DNA of 64,000 nt from the NCBI GenBank assembly GCA_964652155.1, contig CAZZBK010000012.1:1-64000 (forward strand), written 5' to 3'. This DNA is from CAZZBK01 sp964652155. Lineage in GTDB: Bacteria > Planctomycetota > Planctomycetia > Pirellulales > PNKZ01. The notes under the pieces are model-generated. The model was not told the DNA's origin and searched no databases. It saw only the letters and a program-made list of their open reading frames with translations. Of the stretch, positions 8,696 through 16,345 are shown piece by piece. Position 1 is the stretch's first letter. Every line of letters begins with the position of its first letter. A program made the position numbers and the translations under genes.

Positions 8696-10519
8696 TCACT
8701 TGCCCGGCAATTCCCATTCGTTCGGCACGTCCTGCCGCTCTTCGATCAGGACGCTCACGGCCCGAGAGAGCAGCACCAGGCTGGGGCCATCGTCGGGAAA
8801 GTCGATGAGCAGCCGTCCCAGCATCTTCGCGCACTCGCGAAATTGGCCGCGATCGAACTTGTCCAGCGCTTGCTCGTAACGCAGGCACAAGCTGTTGGTT
8901 ACCTCGGTGCTATTGGTCTGCAACTCAAAGAGCTCGACCGGCTGCGAGATATTGACGACGCGCACCTTGCAGAGTCGGCGCACGGCAAACTCGCCGCGAA
9001 GCTGCGCGCGGGTCGCTCCGGTGATGAGCAGGCTCGACTTCAAATACTTGGTCGCGCCTTGCACGCGGCTGGCCAAATTGACCGAGTTGCCCAGCGGTCC
9101 GTATTTGAACTTGCGCGTCGAACCGGTATTGCCCACGCGGGCAATGCCCGTGTTCACGCCAATGCCCACGCGCGTGTCTTCGCCAATGATGCTGGTCCAG
9201 GTGTCGTTGAGGGTGGGGAGCGCCGCGAGCATTTGCTGCGCGGCCTGGCAGGCGAGGACCGCATGATCGGGTTGCTTCGAGGGAGCGCCCCACATCGCCA
9301 GCAATTCATCGCCAACGTAATCGACCAGCACGCCGCCAAAGTTCGCCACGCAATCGGACAGCGCGCTGAGCACCGCCCCAACCCAGTTCAACGTGCCGGT
9401 CGGGCCCAGCCGCTCGGCCACGCGACTGAAGCCGCGAATGTCGCAGACCAGCAGGGTCACTTCCGTGTCGCGGCCATCGAGCAGATCGGGCTCGCTCGCC
9501 AATTGGCGCGACAGCTCGGGCGAGAAGAACTGTTCGAACTTGACTTGCGCCGCCAGTGCCGCCTGCTCTTGCTCCAAACGCGCCAAGCCCGCGGCCACTC
9601 CGCAGGCGAGCGTCTCGACGAGCATGGCGTCGAGCTTGGTGATCTCCGGCAAACCACGGCTGCGTCGATTTTGCGAGCGGTAACCGTAGAGCGCGCCGAT
9701 GACGTCTCCGCCGCGATTCAGAATCGGCGCGGCCACTACCGCCTCGACACTCATCAGGCTTTCGCTGACGCTCTCCGTGGGCGTACTCGACTGCCAGAAC
9801 GTTCGCTTCTCTTCGTGGACTCGAGCGAGCACATGTCGACTGGGGGACCAAGGGCGTTCGCTGTCGCTGCTCAGCGCGGCGAGCTTCCACTTGCCGCCTT
9901 GCAACAGCAGCACCCCGCCGGCGTCGAGCTCCATCAGTTTGCAAAGCCCCTCGGCGGCGCGTTGGAAGAAGTCCGTCGAATTGGCCGCGCTTTGCAGGAC
10001 GGCAATGACATTCTTCCACCAACCGATCAACGATTCCGTCGCTTGCGGCGAGAGCTTGGCGAGCGCCTCGGCCGCCGAGGCATAGATCGAGACCGAAGGG
10101 GTGCCCAAGAAGACCGTGGCTTGCCCGAGGGTGTGCAACGCCGGCAAATCCGCGCCGACCTCGCTGAGGTCGATCACCACCTGCTCGCCGATCAGCAGCG
10201 TAACGGGGAGCCGCAATTGCACGACGCCGCGGGCGGCGATGCTGGCCCCGCCTTTGACAAAAATCCGATTCTTCTCGCTGAGGTTGCTGAGCGTGACCAT
10301 GCCATTCGATGGCGCATCGATCCGCAGCATTCGCCGCGAGACGGTATTTTCGTTATGCTGCGCGATCGCGACGCGCCAGCGGGCACTGTCGAGCGGGTGC
10401 GCAATGAACATTTCCTCGCGGGGGTCTTCCTGCCGCCCCATCTCGACCCCGCCGGGCAACTCCTGATCGAAGCGCAGGCTGCCTTGGATCGATACGCGCA
10501 CCGTAAAGGCTTGAGCCAT
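8696..10519 (-). CDS. Class III adenylate/guanylate cyclase with FHA-like and GAF regions
   Basis: A 607-residue soluble protein. Residues about 1-125 form an FHA-like beta domain (MVTLSNLSEKNRIFVKGG, VVQLRLPVTLLIGEQVVIDL). About 150-320 reads as a GAF sensor (VVAAPILNRGGDVIGALYGY). The cyclase domain covers about 350-525: metal-binding Asp360 (LLVCDIRGFSR) and Asp404 (DYVGDELLAMWG) are exactly 44 residues apart, the canonical class III spacing. NSVNLASRVQ supplies the transition-state Asn and Arg. A short helical tail (KFDRGQFRECAKMLG) follows. All catalytic residues that I can check are present, so it should be active. ATP or GTP preference cannot be decided. The start ATG lies 8 bp after the stop of the Fe-S gene, whose product has two cyclic-nucleotide-binding domains. 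An upstream in-frame start at 10603 would overlap that gene and is less likely. Confidence 0.9.
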   Translation of the reverse strand: MAQAFTVRVSIQGSLRFDQELPGGVEMGRQEDPREEMFIAHPLDSARWRVAIAQHNENTVSRRMLRIDAPSNGMVTLSNLSEKNRIFVKGGASIAARGVVQLRLPVTLLIGEQVVIDLSEVGADLPALHTLGQATVFLGTPSVSIYASAAEALAKLSPQATESLIGWWKNVIAVLQSAANSTDFFQRAAEGLCKLMELDAGGVLLLQGGKWKLAALSSDSERPWSPSRHVLARVHEEKRTFWQSSTPTESVSESLMSVEAVVAAPILNRGGDVIGALYGYRSQNRRSRGLPEITKLDAMLVETLACGVAAGLARLEQEQAALAAQVKFEQFFSPELSRQLASEPDLLDGRDTEVTLLVCDIRGFSRVAERLGPTGTLNWVGAVLSALSDCVANFGGVLVDYVGDELLAMWGAPSKQPDHAVLACQAAQQMLAALPTLNDTWTSIIGEDTRVGIGVNTGIARVGNTGSTRKFKYGPLGNSVNLASRVQGATKYLKSSLLITGATRAQLRGEFAVRRLCKVRVVNISQPVELFELQTNSTEVTNSLCLRYEQALDKFDRGQFRECAKMLGRLLIDFPDDGPSLVLLSRAVSVLIEERQDVPNEWELPGK

Positions 10520-10527
10520 GATGTCAT

Positions 10528-13005
10528 CTAACTTCGGGGAGAAGCTGTCACCAACTCCAATAAATCCGCCCCACTCATCCGGAACGCGGCATTGTGCGGA
10601 CAAGCATACACGCAGCTAGGGTCCTCGTTCGCTCCCACGACATGGCGACACAGATCGCATGTCGTCGCCTTCTGTTGCAACACCGCCTGACGCTTGTGCG
10701 GCTGCTCGGGATGCGGACGGTCGTCGAGCATGCCGTGCATGTTGATGTTGCCATACGGACAGTTGCTGGCGCACAACCCACACCCGATGCACCAGTCTTC
10801 AATGACGATCTCGAGCGACGCCTCGGAATCGTTGCGTTGACGGCGGTGAATGGCGTCGACGGGGCAGCCAACCAGGCAGTACGGGTCGAGGCAGGAGCGA
10901 CACGAGCTGGCCACGAGAAACTTGTCGAACCGCATCCCCTCGCGAATCAATCGCGTGATCCCGCCGTGCGTGTCCGAGCAACTGTGTGTGCATTCGTCGC
11001 AGCGCGTGCAGCTTTCCAGGTCGAGCACCAACAACTTTTGCGCGTTGAACAACCCTTGATCGAGAAACTCGGCCAGCGGGCGATTCAATGTCTTGCGCGT
11101 CACTTCGTCCCGATGGAGATGCTGCTTAGCTTGCTCGACAAGCTGCTCTCGGATGCCGGCAAAGCGTTCGAGGAGCGCGGCGAAATGCTCGCCCCGAATG
11201 CGAACCAATTCCACGTCGTCGAGCGCGCGGCAGGTTGCGGTCCGCACGCCGCCCACGTTGTTGGGAGATGCTTCGAGCAGGCTGGACAGCAGGCCAATTT
11301 CGCCGAAGCTGCTGCCGGGCCCCAAGTAGTCGAGCACCCGTTCCTGTCCCGCATAGATCTGCGAGACCCGGACAAAACCGAGCCGCACCATGTAAAAGTG
11401 ATCGGCGCCATCCCCTTGCGAGAAGATGATCTGACCCGAGTCGACGCGCAGCAACTCGACTTTATCGCGCAAAAACTCGGCGCATTCGAGCCGCTGCGCA
11501 TCATCGAGGCTGGCCAACAAGCTGCTCCGGCGCAGGTGGTCGGTCAGGGCCCGATCACGGTAGGCGCGATCAAATATCTCGCGGGCTGATCGATTGCGCC
11601 GCAGGTAATGCAAAATGTTGCGGCCAATCTCGAACACCTCGCCATCCTCGACGGCGGTCACAGTTGCCGAACGGGGATAATGACTCAGGCAGGTCATCTC
11701 GCCGATGATCACGTCGGCGGGGGTGACTTCGCGGCGCGGCTGACCAAGCGAGATGGGCATACTGTCGGCATTGCGGATCGACGTGTGGTCGTCGCTCTGG
11801 CTGGTGAAACTGGTCCGAATCCGTCCGAGGAGACCGCGCCAACCGCTCTCCTTTTCGTTTCGCAGGCTCTTGAGCGTTGAGCGGAGCGCCACTTCGTAAC
11901 GCCCACGGAGCAAGATGAACGCAGTCGAGCCGACATCCCCTTCGCGGCACAGGACGGTGCCCGGCGCGAGGCGGTGTCGCGTGACCGAGTTGGCGTTCCA
12001 CTGCAAGAACTTGTGTGGGATTCCAGCGAAGAGCGGATGCTGTTTCAATTCGTCGGCGGTGACGCTGAGCGATTCGCGAGCCTTGATCGAGGGGCGCTCT
12101 GATTGCGAACGATCGCCGACCGACTCGCGGAACATGAGCGCACCGGTGGGGCACGAGACCATGCACTCGCCGCACGACACGCAGCTTGATTGCCCCATCG
12201 GGTCATTCAGATCGAAGCCGATCGTGGTGCCGTAGCCTTTGCCTGCGCGACCGATGACCATGTTGTGCTTGACATCGTCGCAGGCCCGCACGCATCGATC
12301 GCACAACACGCAAGCGTTGTGATCGACAGCAATCACGAGCGACGAGTCATCGTGGCCGCGGTCGAGTTGCCGCGGCGTGAAGCGGGGCGTGCCAATATGC
12401 AGGCGTTCGCACAGGTCATTGAGTTCGTTAAACGATGAGTGCGATGAGCTGTCGGTCGCGGCTAGGTGATCGGCCTTGAGCAACTCGGCCAACACGTTCA
12501 CGGCCGACCGCACCCGCTGCTGGGCGTCGCCGTCGGGAGACTCGATCGTGTGGACCTCCATCGTCTCTTCCACGCGATGCTGGCAGGCCGGGAGCAATTT
12601 CCGCTCGCGGTCAATTTTGCCCCGTTTGAGTTTATGGATCTCGACCACGCACAGTCGGCACACCCCAACCGGGTCCAAATGCTCTTGATGGCACAGGGTG
12701 GGAATCGGGTTGCGGTCACCGGGCTGTTTGACGAACAGTTTCGCGGCGGCGTCGTGGATCGTCGTGGGGCGTGGGATGGGGCGACCTTCGTGATCGCGAC
12801 GAATATGGCCCTGCGCATCCGTCGCCGGCACGGCTTTCTTCACCGTCACCTTGCGACCATCGATCTTGATGGTGATGTCCTTGGCTAAGTCCTCGGCCGT
12901 CACCTTGTCCATGCGCAGCAATTGACCATCGACGCCGCGCACAAACAGGCCTTCGTCGGCGCCCGGGTTGAGATCGTCATCGAAATCGTCGAGATCGCGA
13001 CTCAT
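10528..13005 (-). CDS. Multi-cluster Fe-S protein with two cyclic-nucleotide-binding domains (NuoG-like N-terminus, DmsB/HybA-like C-terminus)
   Basis: An 825-residue protein with an unusual domain order. Residues 100-145 hold a [2Fe-2S] site (Cys105, 116, 119, 141). The next NuoG-type His-Cys3 site is degenerate: DH179-180 remains but only Cys199 follows. Two [4Fe-4S] sites use Cys232/235/238/242 and 275/278/281/285. Residues about 322-470 and 495-620 are two CNB domains. Each retains the phosphate-binding-cassette Glu and Arg (Glu436 with Arg445 in PRSATV; Glu570 in FGEI with Arg588 in VRTAT). The C-terminus has four more [4Fe-4S] motifs (Cys666-676, 702-714, 739-749, 783-802) in the DmsB/HybA spacing. 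The ATG at 13005 overlaps the NuoEF stop (ATGA), with GGAGG 6 nt upstream. The inferred role is electron transfer from NADH, controlled by cAMP or cGMP. The terminal acceptor enzyme is not in the window. Confidence 0.88.
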   Translation of the reverse strand: MSRDLDDFDDDLNPGADEGLFVRGVDGQLLRMDKVTAEDLAKDITIKIDGRKVTVKKAVPATDAQGHIRRDHEGRPIPRPTTIHDAAAKLFVKQPGDRNPIPTLCHQEHLDPVGVCRLCVVEIHKLKRGKIDRERKLLPACQHRVEETMEVHTIESPDGDAQQRVRSAVNVLAELLKADHLAATDSSSHSSFNELNDLCERLHIGTPRFTPRQLDRGHDDSSLVIAVDHNACVLCDRCVRACDDVKHNMVIGRAGKGYGTTIGFDLNDPMGQSSCVSCGECMVSCPTGALMFRESVGDRSQSERPSIKARESLSVTADELKQHPLFAGIPHKFLQWNANSVTRHRLAPGTVLCREGDVGSTAFILLRGRYEVALRSTLKSLRNEKESGWRGLLGRIRTSFTSQSDDHTSIRNADSMPISLGQPRREVTPADVIIGEMTCLSHYPRSATVTAVEDGEVFEIGRNILHYLRRNRSAREIFDRAYRDRALTDHLRRSSLLASLDDAQRLECAEFLRDKVELLRVDSGQIIFSQGDGADHFYMVRLGFVRVSQIYAGQERVLDYLGPGSSFGEIGLLSSLLEASPNNVGGVRTATCRALDDVELVRIRGEHFAALLERFAGIREQLVEQAKQHLHRDEVTRKTLNRPLAEFLDQGLFNAQKLLVLDLESCTRCDECTHSCSDTHGGITRLIREGMRFDKFLVASSCRSCLDPYCLVGCPVDAIHRRQRNDSEASLEIVIEDWCIGCGLCASNCPYGNINMHGMLDDRPHPEQPHKRQAVLQQKATTCDLCRHVVGANEDPSCVYACPHNAAFRMSGADLLELVTASPRS

Positions 13006-14786
13006 GACGCGCCTCCGGTCGGATGAGCGTGCTGGCGAGGGGCATGCGTGGACAAGTGCCGCGCCACTTCGTCCGGAAAGAACTGCGCCAAGCTCGTGAG
13101 CGGTTTCGAGGCCACGACCCCCAAGCCGCAAATGCTGGTGAGTTCCATTGCCCGCGCCAACTCGGCGACCAGCGCCGAGGTCGACGACCACTGCGGCGCG
13201 TCGTAGCCGCGCGATTGCAGTTGCGTGGCGATTTGCACGAGTTTTTCAGAACCGATCCGGCAGGGGACGCACTTGCCGCAGGACTCGTTGCGAAAGAACT
13301 CGAGGCAGTTGAGCGCCTGCTCGACCATGTCGGCACGCTCGTCGTAGACCGCCAACCCCGCGCCAAGCGACAGCCCCAGATCGCGAAACCGCTGCAAGTC
13401 GAGTTCCAAGTCGAGGACATTCACGTGCGTCGCGCCGCTAGACAGCAGCGATGCGAGCGAGGACTCGCTCAGGCGTTTCTCCCAGCCGCGAGCCAGTGCC
13501 GTGACCGGCAATTGAGCCGGCAAAAATCCACCCGATGGGCCCGACGGCGCAAACGCCTTGAGTCGCTGCCCTGCGATCAAGCCGCCGGCGTGGTCTTCGA
13601 TCAATTCGCGGAGCGTCGTGCCGCAAGGGACTTCATACGCGCCCGGGCGATTCACATGCCCGCAGATCGAAAAGAACCGCAGCCCTTTACAGCCACGGAC
13701 ACCTTGGTCGCGATACCACTCGCCTCCGCGCAGCATAATGGCCGGCACCCAGGCGAAGGTCTCGACGTTGTTGACTAGGGTTGGCTTGTCGTACAGGCCG
13801 TTGGTTTCGAGTTGCGGCGGCTTGTTGCGTGGCTGAGCGCGGCGGTCCTCGATGGCCTCGATCAGTGCGCTCTGTTCACCGCAGATGTACCCTCCGGGGC
13901 TGACGAACACTTCGACCGGAAAGTTGCGTTCGGTCCCCAGGATGCGTTGGCCGCAGACCCCCGCTCGCTGAGCGGCCTGGATGGCTTGCCGCATCGCTTC
14001 GATCTGCTCCGGATACTCGTGGCGAATGTAGATATAGCCGCGCGTCGCGCCAGTGAGCAGCCCGGCGAGAATGACCCCTTCGAGCGCGAGATGGGGCGTG
14101 CGCAGGAGCAACTCACGATCCTTGAATGTCGAGGGCTCGCTTTCGTCGGCGTTGCAAACGATGTATTTTTCGTCGCCGCGCGCTTTCCAGACATCGGTCC
14201 ATTTCTGGAATGCCCAGACCCCAGCGCCACCCATGCCGCGCAGGTCAGCGGTCTTGAGCGCCGCGATGATCTGCTCGCCGCTGCCTTGCGCGACGAATTG
14301 ACGCACCGCCTGGTATTGCGGCTTGCCCTCGTAAACGTCGATCTGCCAGGGTCGCGCCGCATGACGCCGTAGCGCGGCATCGAAATCTTCCTCGGGCGTT
14401 CGTCCGGCAACATACTGGTCGATGAGCGCGCTCAATTCAGCCGGCGACTTTCGCACATGTAGATGATCGTTGATGCTCACCGCCGTGGGACGGTCGCAGC
14501 GTCCGAGGCACGAGGTGAACTCCACTTGCACCTTGCCCCCCCACGACTCGACGCGACCTGCCAAGTTGCGCCGCAACTCCGCCGCGCCCGACAACTGACA
14601 CGCCATGTCATGACACACCCGCACGTCGACCGGGCAGGGGGGCTGGAGTTGAAAATGGGGGAAAAAGCTGGCGACTTCGTGAATCCGATACAGCGGGGTC
14701 TTCAATCGCTGGGCGAGCGATCGCAACTCGGCCTTGGGCAAATAGCCATGCTGGTGCTGAATCTTATGCAGTTCTTGAACGATCAT
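13002..14786 (-). CDS. NuoE-NuoF fusion, NADH-oxidising FMN/Fe-S subunit
   Basis: A 594-residue fusion. Residues 1-125 are NuoE-like with the thioredoxin-fold [2Fe-2S] ligands Cys58, Cys63, Cys93 and Cys97 (C-x4-C, C-x3-C). Residues about 145-590 are NuoF-like: a glycine-rich FMN/NADH loop RGMGGAG around 185, NADESEPSTFKDREL, SPGGYICGEQSALIEAIE, and a [4Fe-4S] site ESCGKCVPC (Cys503, 506, 509) with Cys553 in SICGLG. This architecture occurs in HoxF, HydB, FdsB and related NAD(P)-linked hydrogenase or formate dehydrogenase diaphorases. No complex I genes are nearby, so it is not a standard complex I subunit. The start is uncertain: ATG 14786 begins the conserved NuoE helix, and an in-frame codon at 14861 is possible. 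It heads the operon. Confidence 0.88.
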   Translation of the reverse strand: MIVQELHKIQHQHGYLPKAELRSLAQRLKTPLYRIHEVASFFPHFQLQPPCPVDVRVCHDMACQLSGAAELRRNLAGRVESWGGKVQVEFTSCLGRCDRPTAVSINDHLHVRKSPAELSALIDQYVAGRTPEEDFDAALRRHAARPWQIDVYEGKPQYQAVRQFVAQGSGEQIIAALKTADLRGMGGAGVWAFQKWTDVWKARGDEKYIVCNADESEPSTFKDRELLLRTPHLALEGVILAGLLTGATRGYIYIRHEYPEQIEAMRQAIQAAQRAGVCGQRILGTERNFPVEVFVSPGGYICGEQSALIEAIEDRRAQPRNKPPQLETNGLYDKPTLVNNVETFAWVPAIMLRGGEWYRDQGVRGCKGLRFFSICGHVNRPGAYEVPCGTTLRELIEDHAGGLIAGQRLKAFAPSGPSGGFLPAQLPVTALARGWEKRLSESSLASLLSSGATHVNVLDLELDLQRFRDLGLSLGAGLAVYDERADMVEQALNCLEFFRNESCGKCVPCRIGSEKLVQIATQLQSRGYDAPQWSSTSALVAELARAMELTSICGLGVVASKPLTSLAQFFPDEVARHLSTHAPRQHAHPTGGAS

Positions 14787-15047
14787 GCAGGCCGCCACTA
14801 TCGCAGATTCGAGTCGAGAGCCGAGCGGGTCGGTTGGGCGACAAGCGGCCCCTTCACGCAACCGCTATGCTAGGACCGGCTCGACGATCGGGCAAGAGAC
14901 GTTCGTCGAAACCGCCCGGGAACTCGGCTCAGACTGCCCACCGCTCGGTCGCTTGTCGTTATGATCGAAGGATCGATCATCGCTTCCAGGCGATTGGTCA
15001 GGAACTCGACCTCCGAAGCATGACATTCACTCCGATGAGGGCTCGCC

Positions 15048-16304
15048 ATGACTCAGCTACCGTGCTCGCGCAGGACATTCTTACATTCCGCGGCGATGTT
15101 GTCGGGCGGCCTCTGGGGAGCCGCTGCGACACGCTGGCCGCCCGACGCCTGCGCTCAGGTGCCGGCCAAGCCAAGTTCGCTCACCATCACGAATGTGCAG
15201 ACATTTGCCTTGCACCACAAGCTGCCCCGGGCCACCGGAGTGTCGACCGGACTCGCCGACGCGCGGCGCGTGCTGCTCGTCAAGATCAGCACCGATAGCG
15301 GACTCGTTGGCTGGGGTGAGACCTCCGACGTCGGCGGCACGCGGGCTCATATCGAGGAGCGACTCAAGCCGCTGCTCATGGGCAAGAATCCGCTCGAACA
15401 TCGCCCGCTGTGGCGCGCGCTGTGGGGCGCTAACTTCGGCGATGGCCGCGCGGTGGCCGGGGTCGACATCGCCCTGCACGATGTTCGCGGCAAGGCGTTG
15501 GGCTTGTCGATCGCCGAGCTGTACGGCTCGCGGCTGCGCGACAAGGCCCTGGCCTACGCCTCGGGCATGAACTACACCGCGGGCATCGAGCCCGAGCGAC
15601 AATTTCCGGCCGAGGCCGCCGAGTTGGTCCAGCGTGGGTTCACGGCGCTCAAAGTCCGCACCGGGCGACTGACGCCGCGACGTGACTTGGCGCTGTTGGC
15701 CAAGATTCGCGAGACCGTGGGAAGCGACATTCGCCTGCTGACCGATGGGAACGGCGCATTTACCTTCAGCGAGGCGGTGAAGTTTGCGAAGGAGTTGGAG
15801 AAACTCGACTTCTATTGCTTCGAGGAACCATTGCCGCAGGGCCTCAATTATGCTGGCTACGAGACGCTGACCGCGTCGCTCGATATTGCCATCGCGGGGG
15901 GCGAGGTGCTCGACAGCCGCGTGTCGGCTCGCGATCTCATCGTTCGCCGCTCGTTTGACATTATCCAGCCCGACGTGACGCTGTGCGGCGGCATTGCCGA
16001 GACGATTTTTATCGCCGAACTCGCACGACTGTGGAGCGTGCAGTGCGTGCCGCACTGCTGGTCGGGCGCGTTGAACATTGCCGCCACGCTGCAAATTTTG
16101 GCGGTGCTCCCCAACGCGACGTTCGGATTGAATAGCGAAGAGCCGATGCTCGAGTTCGACGTGATCGAAAATCCGTTTCGCGATGAGATCATCACCCAGC
16201 CTTTTGCCGTCGACGTCACCGGTCACGTCGCGGTCCCCAAGGGCCCCGGCTTGGGTGTCGATGTCGACGAGGCGGTGGTGAAGAAATATCAAGTGCCAGC
16301 CTGA
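15048..16304 (+). CDS. Tat-exported mandelate-racemase-like enolase superfamily enzyme
   Basis: A 418-residue protein. SRRTFLHSAAML at residues 7-18 is a twin-arginine signal. The barrel carries Lys202-Val-Arg204 in place of the usual K-x-K, metal ligands Asp233 (LLTDGNGAF), Glu259/260 (CFEEPL) and Glu286 (AGGEVL), and a His336 (VPHCW) lying 27 residues after Asp309 (IIQPDV). That is the same Asp-His spacing as the His-Asp dyad in mandelate racemase, which points to the MR subgroup: acid-sugar dehydratases, racemases or epimerases. GAGG-like bases lie 8 nt before the ATG. The gene is divergent from the NuoEF operon across 261 bp. The exact substrate cannot be read from the sequence. Confidence 0.85.
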   Translation: MTQLPCSRRTFLHSAAMLSGGLWGAAATRWPPDACAQVPAKPSSLTITNVQTFALHHKLPRATGVSTGLADARRVLLVKISTDSGLVGWGETSDVGGTRAHIEERLKPLLMGKNPLEHRPLWRALWGANFGDGRAVAGVDIALHDVRGKALGLSIAELYGSRLRDKALAYASGMNYTAGIEPERQFPAEAAELVQRGFTALKVRTGRLTPRRDLALLAKIRETVGSDIRLLTDGNGAFTFSEAVKFAKELEKLDFYCFEEPLPQGLNYAGYETLTASLDIAIAGGEVLDSRVSARDLIVRRSFDIIQPDVTLCGGIAETIFIAELARLWSVQCVPHCWSGALNIAATLQILAVLPNATFGLNSEEPMLEFDVIENPFRDEIITQPFAVDVTGHVAVPKGPGLGVDVDEAVVKKYQVPA

Positions 16305-16345
16305 CAAGAGGCACTCATCTCGGGGCTGAACGCTGGTGAAGACCT

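Noticed and set aside
8477..10531. 684-codon plus-strand frame opposite the cyclase gene
   Set aside because: Antisense shadow; the cyclase domains on the minus strand are unambiguous.
13002..14786. Complex I (Nuo) operon
   Set aside because: Only NuoE/F and part of NuoG are present, NuoE and NuoF are fused, no membrane subunits occur, and the Fe-S partner has CNB domains and a DmsB-like tail.
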